A stretch of DNA of 64,000 nt. Source: Lunularia cruciata (lineage: Eukaryota; Streptophyta; Marchantiopsida; Lunulariales; Lunulariaceae). The DNA lies in the NCBI GenBank assembly GCA_948567375.1, contig OX419755.1:25808517-25872516 (forward strand). Reading direction: 5' to 3'. The notes under the pieces were generated by a model. It did no database searches. It was given only the letters and a program-made list of their open reading frames with translations, and was not told where the DNA came from. This document shows positions 51,206 through 61,159 of the stretch, one piece after another. A program made the translations under genes and the position numbers. Positions within the stretch are counted from its first letter, which is position 1. Each line of letters begins with the position of its first letter.

Positions 51206-51996
51206 CTATATCTCTTGGGTTTGGTATACAGACTCTTTTTCCTCATTCTGGTCCCACCCAGGGACCCAATCAATTTGTTGCATTGGAAATGCAGTGCGGG
51301 TCAAACACTCCATATTAGCATGGCCGGATTTACCACACATAGTGCACCATACATTTGGTCGACCAAATGAAGGGGGCTTTCTTTGGTCCTTAGCCCCAAT
51401 CATTTGGATCTTAAAATCTGTAAACTCTTTAATAAGAGTCTCCAACTTCTGATCTGCCTTAGGTACTTTCTTTGCTGGCGAGGTTACTGGCTTCTTTCCT
51501 CCGCGTCTTTGTATTCTTTGCGGCTTGGTTTCTTTGTCAGATTCCGAAGAGGAACTCAAAAATGTGGAGGATTCCTCCAAAGAAGGGGAGGTATTGCGAG
51601 AAGCTCTTTGTCTAGGCTTCTGGCACTTCTTCTCCCGATTTCTTTGGTTGTTGGATGAGTGAGAGTGAGCCGCCTCATATCGGGCAACATGTTTGAGGAC
51701 TTTGTCCAGGGAAGTTACATTCCTCTCCCTGGCAACGATTTGAATCTCCGGTGAAAGCCCTCCAAGAAACCAGGTAATGGCTTGGGCATCGGAATAACCC
51801 ACCACACCGGATTGTTTCGAAACTAGGTTCAATAAAGCCATGAACCACTTAGAGTAATCTCTCAATTTTTCCTTCTTCCCTCAATCCAAATCATTAAGTG
51901 CCGCAAAGATACTTGTATCATAATCTACTTCCCAAAATTGTTCTAGGAAGCCATTTCGTAAGTCTGCCCAGTCTGCTAATGTGAACCTCTTCTGAG
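51206..51996 (-). pseudogene. gag: Element E: gag capsid end and first CCHC knuckle
   Basis: 51865-51206 is a 219-codon open stretch: LRDYSKWFMALLN-like start, GLSPEIQIVARERNVTSLDK, a basic Ser-rich segment, KLETLIKEFTDFKIQMIGAK, and the intact knuckle CTMCGKSGHANMEC, then DWVPGWDQNEEKESVYQTQ. 51996-51866 carries the RRFTLADWADLRNGFLEQFWE-type capsid part with a frameshift. Confidence 0.85.
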
Positions 51997-52793
51997 TTAC
52001 ATGGGTGTACCAGCTCCGAGCCTTCTTTCGGAGCAGACTTGGAAAATCTGCAGTCGATCCACGGAGTCATGCTCCTTATTGGCAAAGGAAATGACTTTGA
52101 ACTCCTTGATAAATTTTTTATGGTCTTTGTCTTGTTCTGTCCCCTTATACTTCTGATAGGCGTGTCGGGTCATAGGTAACAAAGTCATTGTTTGATGCGG
52201 CAGAATCAGTTGTGGTAAGTTTGAACTTGTAGGAACCAAAGAGCTGCTTGGTATGGACACCGTGTTGTCTACCCAAGGGTTCCAAGTAGTCAAGTTCAAA
52301 GTGGGGTCTTCTTCAACAATTTCTTCTTCTTTGGTTGTGTCGACTTCAACCCAATTAGAAGTAAGAGGTTCCACACCTTCAAACTGGTCTTCAAAATTTC
52401 TTCGGGACAACCAAGGGATCATTTGTACAAGATGTTGACACTCTTCTTCCGTAAGTGTTTGTGTTGTCTTTTTGTGAACAAACTTCTTAATGAATTTGAC
52501 TTCCTTAACAACTTTAAGGGAAGACGGTGTATTGGGTTGTAATGCATATGTCTGCCCGCTCGAGTCTTTCTTCTTCTTGGAAGAAGGGGAAAAAAGTAGC
52601 CTTGCCACCTTCCTTCACATCTCTTTTGTTCAAGTTCTTGCAAAGCTTCTTGAACTTTGTGAAGAAGTTGAAAGTCCAACGCATCTCACTCAGTCTCGGC
52701 CAAAGTAGATTGGATTTTCAAATGTTCTTCTTCTTCACAATGCAACGTTTGTCTTTGGACTCTCTCTTCCCGTTGTTCTCTCGATGCAAACAT
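51997..52793 (-). pseudogene. gag: Element E: gag N-terminus
   Basis: The probable start ATG is at 52791-52793 (MFASREQREERVQRQT), a coiled, Glu/Gln-rich stretch with a stop near 52687 and a frameshift near 52600. 52608-51997 continues SSKKKKDSSGQTYALQ, ECQHLVQMIPWLSRRNFED, EEDPTLNLTTWNPW, QKYKGTEQ and the start of the gag domain (FIKEFKVISFANKEHDS). This N-terminal part is deleted in D. Confidence 0.8.
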
Positions 52794-52856
52794 TCATATT
52801 GCTTTGACGCCCAGTTTTGAATTTGGCTTTGTATTCTTCCACTTCCGAGTTTTGTA

Positions 52857-52874
52857 TCCCCGGCAGCGGTGCAA
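52857..52874 (-). other. Primer-binding site of element E (tRNA-Asp-like)
   Basis: The minus strand reads TTGCACCGCTGCCGGGGA, seven bases after the LTR end. It agrees with the tRNA-Asp type TGGCGCCGTTGCCGGGGA at 15 of 18 positions. Confidence 0.75.
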
Positions 52875-54820
52875 AAAATTGTGTGACAACCCGTCAAATA
52901 TCACTTTTATGGTAATCGGGTAAGTAAATTTTGTTCTTGTAGAGATACAATTTAGAATTGGTCAAATACAAAGTCAAACAGTAACTTGTAGTCCTTCTTG
53001 ATTTCTTCTTTAATCTCTTAGGTAGAAACTCCACCCAGAAGAGAGTAACAAGCTCATAATCTTGACAACTTGTCACAAATACACACACACATAATCACAA
53101 CATAGCAAATTCTGTCCAAACAACTCTTGATTGTGATGATTCAGATTCTCCCAAAGACGGCACTTCACTTCAAAGAACGATCTCACCTCAGAATTGTGTT
53201 CCACCCCTCCACTAAAGGCACAACTTCCTCGATCAAAATTGCTTCACATCAACTTCGTGCTGCACTCTTCTTCAAGCTGTCCAACTCCTGCTCCATTATT
53301 GCTGCCGTCGCCTTCAAATGAATATTCTTGATGCGCACATCACTCACTTCCTCCTTCATTTTGCTCAGCCACATCGCTTGCTCCTTCAATTCCCCTACTT
53401 GCTTCTGGAGTTCTTTCCCTCTTGACTTGCAACTCTCTTGTAATATCTCAAAAGTCTTCTTCTTCAAGACTTCCTCCCTCTGAAGTTCTCCTATTTCTTC
53501 ATTTCTTTGGACTTGTTGCTCCTGCAACCCCTTCACTTCACTCAACAGATGCTTCGCCACCTGCAACTCATTCATCACCTTTCTACAATCTTGGGGAATT
53601 ACTTTCTGATGCTCCTTCAGTAGCTCCAACAACGGTGTGACAACCTTTGTTAGACACAGTATCCCACCAAAGTAATCTTCATCTTTGTCACCATTTTCAT
53701 CTTCAGCTCCTCCATCGTCTTCAGCTCCTCCTAAACTTCAGCTCCTCCATTGGCTCCTTCTGCCGAAGTTGCGATCCTCGTATCTTTAGAGACACCACTT
53801 TTGAACTCTTTTCTCCTTTAACAATTGAACTCGGCTCCGTAGGATACTCCTCCTTTTCCTCTGGTCTCTGCTTATCTACCACCAGGGCTACACAATGACT
53901 TGTTGTTCCTGGTACTCTGTCAATCATCGCATTACAAGCTTCACTGACTCCCACCACTTGCTGAACCTCAAGTTCCCCCTCACTCTCACTTCCACACTCC
54001 TCACTTTGTAAGGTGAGTTCATCCTCTTCTGATTCCTCTCCTTGCGACTCCGTTTCTTCTTCAGACTCTGATTCCGATGATGCTTTTCTCACCATCTTCT
54101 TACTATGCACAACTAGTCTTTGAGTCTTCCTTTGAGCTGAAGTTGACTTTGCTTCTTTGGGTTTACTGCGCTTCTTCTTCTTTGGACTTGTGACTTCTTC
54201 CAGCTTCCATTGTCATGTCTTCAAGAAGTGTTCATCATTGGCTTGCAAGTGTGTCATATATTGTCGCTCTTCTTCATCCGCTGTCGTTGGGAAAATAGCC
54301 CACGTGTACCCTTGAGGCTTTTGGTGTGATAAATTTTCTTTTCTCTTTTATTTGTTGTAAGGAACATGGATTTATGATAATATGTCTCGGGTGTGGTTTT
54401 GCTACCTGGTTTTGGGAGAAAGTGAGGAGACAGAGAAGGGCTGAGGGTTTTCACAAAATGCCAAAAGATTTCGAGAGGGTTTAGCAGAGGATTTTGAGAG
54501 GAGTGGCAGAAATTTCCGAGAGAAGAAAGGAGTATGGTTTTTTTTTGAAAAGGGACAGAGGAGTTTCAAGAGAGCAAGGGGTTTTTTTTTTCGGGAATGA
54601 CAGGAGGAGTTTGGGGGCAGAGGACAGAAGGTGGGCAGGAAGGAAGTGAATCGAAAGGGATTGGAATGATCATGAAGGAGTAGTCAGGAAGGCTTTTTAG
54701 GGACAGAGGAAAAATCAGGAGAGGAAATTTTGAGTTGGACAGGAGAGGGTTTGGCAGGAGGAGAAATTCTCGAGAAGCTAGAGGGTTTGGACAGAGGAAC
54801 ACACACAAGAGAGAAATTTT

Positions 54821-55107
54821 TGAGTTGGACAGGAGGGCTTGAGAGTGCAGGGGAGAAAATTTCTCGAGAACTGAAGGGTGGAAGAGAGGAACAATCAGGG
54901 CCAGGATTTTCGAGTTGGACAGGAGGGCTTGAGAGTGTAGGGGAGAAAATTTCTTGAGAACTGAAGGGTGGAAGAGAGGAACAATCAGGGCCAGGATTTT
55001 GGAGTTGGACAAGAGGGCTTGAGAGTGCAGGGGAGAAAATTTCTCAAGAACTGAAGGGTGGAAGAGAGGAACAATCAAGGCCAGGATTTTTGAGTTGGAC
55101 AGGAGGG
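54821..55107 (+). repeat. 90-bp tandem repeat in X
   Basis: The word GAGTTGGACAGGAGGG recurs at about 54822, 54912, 55002 and 55092, an exact 90-bp period. Each unit holds GAGAAAATTTCTCGAGAACT and AGGAACAATCAGGGCCAGG. Confidence 0.88.
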
Positions 55108-55978
55108 GTGAGAGTGCAGGGCTGTGCTTGGACCAGGAGAGGAATTTCAAAATGTTAGAGTGCAGGGCTGTGCTTGGACCAGGAGAGAAATTTCGAAATG
55201 TGAGAGTGCAGGACTGTGTTTGGACCAGGAGAGGAATTCTGAAATGTGAGAGTGCAGGGCTGTGCTTGGACCAGCAGAGGAATTCTGAAATGTGAGAGTG
55301 CAGGGCTGTGCTTGGACCAGGAGAGGAATTTTCGAAATGTGAGAGTGCAGGGCTGTGCTTGGACCAGGAGAGGAATTTCGAAATGTGAGAGTGCAGGGCT
55401 GTGTTTGGACCAGGAGAGAAATTTCGAAATGTGAGAGTGCAGGGCTGTGTTTGGACCAGGAGAGGAATTCTGAAATGTGAGAGTGCAGGGTTGTGCTTGG
55501 ACCAGGAGAGGAATTCTAAAATGTGAGAGTGCAGGGCTGTGCTTGGACCAGGAGAGGAATTTTCGAAATGTGAGAGTGTAGGGCTATGCTTGGACCAGGA
55601 GAGGAATTCGAAATGTGAGAGTGCAGGGCTGTGCTTGGACCAGGAGAGCAAGTTTGAAATGTGAGAGTGCAGGCTGTGTTTGGACCAGGAGAGGAATTTC
55701 AAAATGTGAGAGTGCAGGGCTGTGCTTGGACCAGGAGAGCAATTTCGAAATGTGAGAGTGCAGGGCTGTGCTTGGACCAGGAGAGCAATTTTGAAATGTG
55801 AGAGTGAAGGCTGTGTTTGGACCAGGGGAGGAATTCTGAAATGTGAGAGTGAAGGCTGTGCTTGGACCAGGAGAGGAATTTCGAAATGTGAGAGTGCAGG
55901 GCTGTGCTTGGACCAGGAGAGCAATTTCGAAATGTGAGAGTACAGGGCTGTTTTGGACCAGGACAGAAATTTTGAAAT
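55108..55978 (+). repeat. Array of about 19 units of 44-47 bp in X
   Basis: The unit is GTGAGAGTGCAGGGCTGTGC followed by TTGGACCAGGAGAGGAATTT and CGAAAT. Units vary by single-base indels (44, 46, 47 bp). The array gives long open frames on both strands because the unit has few stops in any frame. These are not genes. Confidence 0.9.
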
Positions 55979-56330
55979 GTGAAGGGAGTATTGAAGGGCT
56001 GAAGGCTTTTGGAGATGCCTTAGGACTGTGTTTTGGACCAGGATAGGAATTTTTGAAATGTGAAAGGAGTCTTGAAGGCTGAAGGTTTTCAAGATGCATG
56101 AGGGCTGTGTTTTGGACCAGGACAGAAATTTTGAAATGTGAAGGGAGGTTTGAAGGGCTGAAAGCTTTTGGAGATGCCTTAGGACTGTGTTTTGGACCAG
56201 GATAGGAATTTTCGAAATGTGAAAGGAGTCTTGAAGGGCTAAAGGCTTTTGGAGATGCCTTAGGACTGTGTTTTGGACCAGGATAGGAATCTTCAAAATG
56301 TGAAATGAGTCTTGGAAGCAGATTTGTGTT
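55979..56330 (+). repeat. Four units of about 80 bp in X, extended forms of the 46-bp unit
   Basis: Units start near 55979, 56059, 56138 and 56219. Each has GTGAA(A/G)GGAG, GAAGGCTTTTGGAGATGCC-like and GTGTTTTGGACCAGGA parts. The second half is homologous to the 46-bp unit. 56331-56709 is unique with no gene found. Confidence 0.8.
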
Positions 56331-57950
56331 ATGAATTGTGACTAGAGTTGAGGAAACTCCATTCTAGGATCTCTCAGTCTGGTCCAGGTGAAAAGCATAA
56401 TTAAATGATTTGAGTGCCGGATTTATGTTCAGTTAGATCACTCAATTGTTGTTTATTTTATTTTATCAAAGGGCCACCAGACCTAGGTCTATGAACTGCC
56501 AGATCCCGAACCATAGCTTGAACCTGACGAGAAAATAGGATATGAGACCAAGCAGAAGTAGAAACCATAACACCAGCCTCGCATGACAAGATTGGTTTTA
56601 CAAAAGTCAAGGATAAAACAAAACCTTCAGGGTGAGTCAACCTCAGGAAAACTAAGCACAAGCAGCCATGTGCTCGGCGCACTCTCAAGACCGAACGTTC
56701 CCCACGACACCGCTTTGCGTCTTAAATCAAGATGGAAATGGGACACCATGCAATGCCTCTCCTCCATTGTTAGCAAATTCAACCCGAAGTAGAAGTGTGC
56801 TGCAAATGGTGCAAAATAATGGAGAGGTGAACCTATCCTCCAATTGATCACCATCTACCTCGTTTGGTGGTGAAAACACTTCGCCCAATTCACCTTTACC
56901 CCTACAAACATCTGGTGGAAGAAGACCGCTTGTTGCATGTTCACATAAGTTTTTCACTCTGGCTTGAACATGGCCATCATCCCCCCCACGATACTTCTCC
57001 TAATCGGATCCCGATAGGACTCCACCTTGTAGCCATTTGTGGTTCTTGGAGCAAAGAAAGAGTTTTGGATTTCCTCCGTCTCTTTTGCAGCATCACACTT
57101 CCAATAGAAGGTGATCCCCATTGGTTCTCCTGCTTCCTTTCCTAATACTAACCTCCAATCCGACTCAGTCTGTCAAGCCGGATTTCCTCTCTTCCCTTCA
57201 ACTTCGGGACCTTCCTCACAATTACTGGCACCTATCTCTGCCATCACTCTTGTGAAACTGAAATTCCAATTCCATGCTAAAAACATAATACAAAGTCTAT
57301 TCAAGATCTCAATTCTGGCTACCACATCTAACCTATGAATTGCAAAACTTTGCACCGCCAGAGCATTTGTGACCTTCTTTGCCATGATCTGCTCTCTTAT
57401 TCCTCAACATTGAAAGACGATGCACTCTCTTGGACAAGACACTCTAACCCCTTCTAGATTTCAGAAAATTGCACTCTCAATTGGCATCCAGACATGCATT
57501 ACTGCAGGACGACTACTCAAAGGATTGGAAATTTACTTGGCATATTTAACTTGTCCCTACGCAATCGCAATTTTATATTACCCCAAATTGGAATCATTCT
57601 TCAATTGATTTCAAATTTGACTTCCCCTCTTCTGCGTGTTGATGTCCTATCACTATCAAGACATGCTTCTTCTACCTCCACTGTTTCTTGAAGTGTACTT
57701 TCTTGCCATGTACCAAGGTTGTTAGACGGTCTTTGTATCACCTGCGCTTTTCGACCCGAAGATGATGCTCTTCGGAATTTTTCCATCGTACCTCTCTTCT
57801 GAGTACCTCCATCATCAGATTTGATCTCGCCTTCTTTGGATTTCCTCCAAAGTCACTTCCATCTATTCTTCTTTCGCAATTCGGCTTTCCATGCTTACTT
57901 CTTCCCTCAAATGCTAATAAATAGAAAAAACCAAAAAAGTGGGCACCACA

Positions 57951-57955
57951 CTAAA
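57951..57955. repeat. Right TSD of element E (CTAAA)
   Basis: A perfect copy of 44029-44033. Confidence 0.95.
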
Positions 57956-59409
57956 TCAAATACAAGATAAAAATTATCTCCTACTTCAATCATCTTCCTA
58001 TCTACCTTCTCTCTAAGGCAAATCAAAAATTTGTTTATATCAATGTCCTAGGGATTTATCTTTTTAGTTTCATACACTAACAACTTCAACTCATGCAACT
58101 TATAGTCTCTCCTCCTCTTCAACTCATGCAGTCTCCAATTTCACTTCTTACTTAACACTCAACATCACCTTCATTCTTCCAACAATCTTTCCTACTGATT
58201 TTCATGTAGTCTCACAAGTTCTCTTTGCCTTCAACTCATCATAATACATTTTCAGTTCTTCCTCACTCTTTGCTTTCAATGTTTCCTTCTCCACATATTG
58301 AATTCATTGAGCCTCCGTGGTTCCCAATAGATCCTACAACCTTTCTTCTTCTTAAATTTTGCGCACAAGCTCCTATTGCTAGGCGTGGTGTTTCTCTATT
58401 ACCACCAATCTTAGACTCTCCAACTCCTATTCCGTTACTATTATGATCATCTTGGAGTGCACTACTTCAATTCACACGTCATTGAACTTGGCCTTCAGTC
58501 TTTCAAATGCCATTTTTTACTCTCTCAATGCTTCATCTTAATGCTCAATAATACTTCCTTGCTTCTCAAAACTCTCTTGCAACTTCTTAAAACTTTGCTT
58601 CCAAAGTGCAACATCAATCTGAAGTACTTTGGCTTCCTTTTCTCATTGGGTTAACTTCACCTTCAACTCCAAGACTTTTGGGCTAAGGTACTTTACTACA
58701 TCCAATTCATCCTTTAGTTTGGGATGCTCTACCTCTTTCCTCTTCTTCTGCAACTCCACAAGCAACAAGCAAACAATCTTGGACAAATACTCCACCCTGC
58801 AATACTCCTCTGCTTTACCTTTATCTTCTTTGTCCTTGGCTTTGGTGGTGATTCTTCTACTAGTGCCTTCCTCCAAAAGCCTTGATTTTCTTGCCTTCAA
58901 GCTTATTTCCTCTTAGCTATCTTCATCTTCTTCCACTTGGTTGGTCCTGCAAGTGCAAAATGAAAACCTCTCTTTGATCTGACTCCTTGCGGAAACACCA
59001 ATGTTGGCTCCTCTTCCCTCTCCTCCAAAGTATCTTCTTTGGGCAACTCTAGATACTAGCCATCTCTTCCTTCCATGCATTCAATCTACGCATTCTTAGC
59101 TCCTTCATCCACCAACTACTAGACCTTGGGCTCTCTATTGCTCTTGCTCAAATGCTGACTCTATAACGTGAGTTCATCTTCTTCTTCTAAGTCTTTGTAC
59201 TTAGACTCAGCCTTGATTTTGGATTCCGCACCTAACAACAAGTCTACCACCGCCATTTCTTGATTCAAGTTGAGCCATCTTGTCTTTTGTGGCTGGACTA
59301 GTGATACCTTGTCCTTAGGTCTACCTTGCTTCCTTGGCCTTGGGATACTCACCGCCACTACTTTCTCCTACTCCATCTTGGAAAATTATTCATTGCCTCC
59401 ATGGATCTA
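57956..59409 (-). pseudogene. LTR B, segment 3: ORF-L coiled coil and linker, broken
   Basis: On the minus strand it continues the ORF-L of LTR B after E: coiled coil at about 58000-58660, 58900-58643 (EYLSKIVCLLLVELQKKRKE, KDELDVVKYLSPKVLELKVK) and charged linker 59358-59161 (PRPRKQGRPKDKVSLVQPQK). Stops are dense. It is interrupted at 59410 by M. The N-terminus lies at 60155-61060. Confidence 0.75.
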
Positions 59410-60149
59410 TGTAATACTCCGAGGACAAGAGAAGAGAGAAAACACAGATTGCACACTCAAACATTCGATGCCCCAAGGGAGCACCTTCTCTTTATTATAT
59501 AGACAAAGAGGATCTCCTCCAAGGAAGCTCCACCATAGGATTAGGGACATAGATAGGTGACATGTCAGCAAGCTCCACCCTTGGATTACTGACTTGGATG
59601 GGTGACCTATCTGGTCTAGGTCCTATCTGGTTGGTCAAACGAGCTTTGACCGGAGGGAATCTTTTAGGGAATCTTCCTGTAGGAATCTCAGAATCACATG
59701 AGTAAGGTACCGTTGGAAAGCTCTCGACGAGACAAACCAGGGGGGAGGGAAGGCCAGCCTTTCCTCTATTGGGGGGGGGGATTTTCACATTTTTGAGGCC
59801 TAATTCATCCGTTTAGGCCTCCAAAATTGCCTTCAAAGATTTCAGGCATATTTCGGTTTCTACTCTATTAGTAGAAGTCCCCTTTTGGTGATACCTCTTT
59901 CTGATCTGTTTAGTCCATCATGTGTAACATCCTTCCAGATGTTACCAAACCAATTCTCACCTTTAAATCATATGTCTAGCTATTGGTTCTAAGGTTCTCA
60001 AGTCTATTTCGGTTTCTGCCCTATTAGTAGAAGTACTCTTTTGGTGATAATTCTATCTGATCTATTTTGACCATCATGTATAACATCATTCTAGATGTTA
60101 CCAAACCAAATTTCACATCTAGATCATATGGCTAACCCTTGGTATTACA
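59410..60149. mobile_element. M: 740-bp solo LTR or LTR-like unit (TSD ATCTA)
   Basis: The ends are TGTAATAC and GTATTACA (8-bp inverted). ATCTA is duplicated at 59405-59409 and 60150-60154. A TATATAATA-like box lies on the minus strand near 59490-59500. The unit holds a run of ten G at 59771-59780 and a 156-bp tandem duplication. No ORF, and no internal domain, so a solo LTR is the simplest reading. Family unknown. Confidence 0.85.
59849..60149. repeat. 156-bp tandem duplication in M
   Basis: TATTTCGGTTTCTRCYCTAT recurs at 59849 and 60005, and the sequences stay similar (AGATGTTACCAAACCAA in both) to the end of M. Similarity is about 80% by eye. Confidence 0.8.
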
Positions 60150-60154
60150 ATCTA

Positions 60155-61159
60155 CCTTATGTAATATTGTTCATCTGCATCCACATCTTGACTTAGATTG
60201 GAGTGAAAGTGCAACACCATTTCTCCCCTCTTCTTTGAGCTTAGTAAGTTCAATCCCAAATAGAAATGGGGTGCAAACGGCATAAAGTAGTGGGGTGGCA
60301 AGTCTAGCCTCCAACCCCCAATCATCCGGCCTACTCTCTAGTGAAAGCACTTTGCCCAATCCACCTTGTCCCATGCAAACATTTGGTGAAATCTTTGTTA
60401 TAGAGATGGCTTAAACATTGCCATTAGAGCCCTAACTATATGTCACCTTATTGGGTCTTTATAAAAATCTACCTTGTACCCATTCTTAGTGCAAAGAGCA
60501 CTAAAAGAATTCCTCACCTCTACAATCTCCTCCAAAGGATCACAGTTCCAATAAAATGTGACTCCTCCTACTTCTCTCACTTCTCTTCCCAAGACTAACC
60601 TCCAATCCAACTTAGTCCATCAAGCTAAATTTCTTCTCTACAATCTCCTCCAAAGGATCACACTTCCAATAGAAGATGACTCCTCCTACTTCTCTCTCCC
60701 CAAGACTAATCTCCAACCCAACTCAGTCCATCAAGCTAAATCTCTTCTCTTTCCTTCTGTCTTGGGGCCATCCTCACAATTATTGGCAGTTATTTCTGCC
60801 ATGAATCCTCAAAAACTTAGGTTCCAATTCCATGCTAAAAATGTGATCCAAAGTCTACTCAAGACTTTGATTGTTGTCTCTACATTCAATCTCCAAATTG
60901 CCAGACTCTTCACCGCAAGTGAAGGTTTCTCCTTACTACCCTTTGCAGGCATTGTGTGTGTTCTAATCCTTGGTCTTTGAAAGATTAAACCCTCACTTGG
61001 CCCCAAGATTCTAACTCCTTCAAGACAACTATTAAGAGGTATAGGATATTGTCCAGACATTTTAGATATTCATCAACAAAGTCTTAATTTTATAGTGTTC
61101 TACTGCATAGTCATTCTTCAATCAATTTGCAATTGACACTCATAGGTTTTGTGTGTCTT
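60155..61159 (-). pseudogene. LTR B, segment 4: ORF-L N-terminus
   Basis: On the minus strand the conserved Met is at 61060 (MSGQYPIPLNSCLEGVRIL, then GPSEGLIFQ), followed by LAIWRLNVETTIKVLSRLW and FLAWNWNLSF to 60809, and by decayed pieces down to 60171 (GLEARLATPLLYAVCTPFLF, a shifted HYFxPFA region). A TATAAAAT lies upstream of the Met near 61085-61095, as in other copies. The LTR is cut at 61160 by LTR H. Confidence 0.78.
60520..60750. repeat. 118-bp tandem duplication in LTR B
   Basis: CTACAATCTCCTCCAAAGGA occurs at 60520 and 60638, with both copies running to CATCAAGCTAAAT. It duplicates the TFYWKCD-type part of ORF-L. Confidence 0.88.

Larger units (their letters stand above)
54282..56709. 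mobile_element. Insertion X: 2.4-kb TGTCG...CGACA unit with tandem repeats
   Basis: It interrupts ORF-L of E's 5' LTR exactly between CATCCGC and CGCTTTGCGTC, which are joined in the 3' LTR. The ends are TGTCGTTGGGAA and, reversed, TGTCGTGGGGAA (11 of 12 identical). CCGC is duplicated (54278-54281, 56710-56713), or CCGCT if the first T is shared. TG...CA ends fit an LTR or a non-autonomous LTR element. A TIR transposon is possible. No recognisable protein. Confidence 0.7.
53249..57540 (-). pseudogene. ORF-L remnant in E 5' LTR, split by insertion X
   Basis: On the minus strand the N-terminal part is at about 57540-56710 (MAKKVTNALAVQSFAI, FLAWNWNFSFTRVM, EEGPEVEGKRGNPA, then KNLCEHATSGLLPPDVCRGK in a shifted frame and FAAHFYFGLNLL). 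X interrupts before the DEEE-type motif. 54110-53721 is the charged linker (SESESEEETESQGEESEEDE). 53632-53249 is coiled coil (128 codons, EVKGLQEQQVQRNEEIGELQ) ending SLKKSAARS at the LTR deletion joint. Not functional. Confidence 0.75.
44034..57950 (-). mobile_element. Element E: complete family G retrotransposon, minus strand (TSD CTAAA)
   Basis: It spans 13.9 kb including insertion X. 5' LTR 52882-57950 (with X), primer site 52857-52874, gag, protease, RT, RNase H, full-length integrase to 46592, polypurine tract 46630-46642, 3' LTR 44034-46629. The LTR boundaries here are supported by primer site, purine tract and TSD together. Both LTRs carry the same internal deletion, giving ~2.6 kb instead of 3.77 kb. 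Confidence 0.95.
52882..57950 (-). repeat. Element E 5' LTR (about 2.64 kb plus insertion X)
   Basis: TGTGACAACCC to GGGCACCACA on the plus strand. It carries the same GAGTGCAGC-type deletion as the 3' LTR (joint at about 53265). ORF-L remnants on the minus strand lie at 53249-53632, 53721-54110, 56710-56957, 57000-57173 and 57173-57540. The LTR pair differ by eye at roughly a tenth of positions in R-U5, so E is not recent. Confidence 0.9.

Noticed and set aside
54566-56296. A 576-codon open frame on the minus strand across insertion X.
   Set aside because: It is made of 46-, 80- and 90-bp repeats whose unit has almost no stops in any minus-strand frame. A 46-bp period changes frame each unit, so no protein repeat is conserved.
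56458-56688. A 76-codon minus-strand frame in X suspected to be copia pol.
   Set aside because: No RT, integrase or gag motif can be aligned, and the residue pattern fits none I know.
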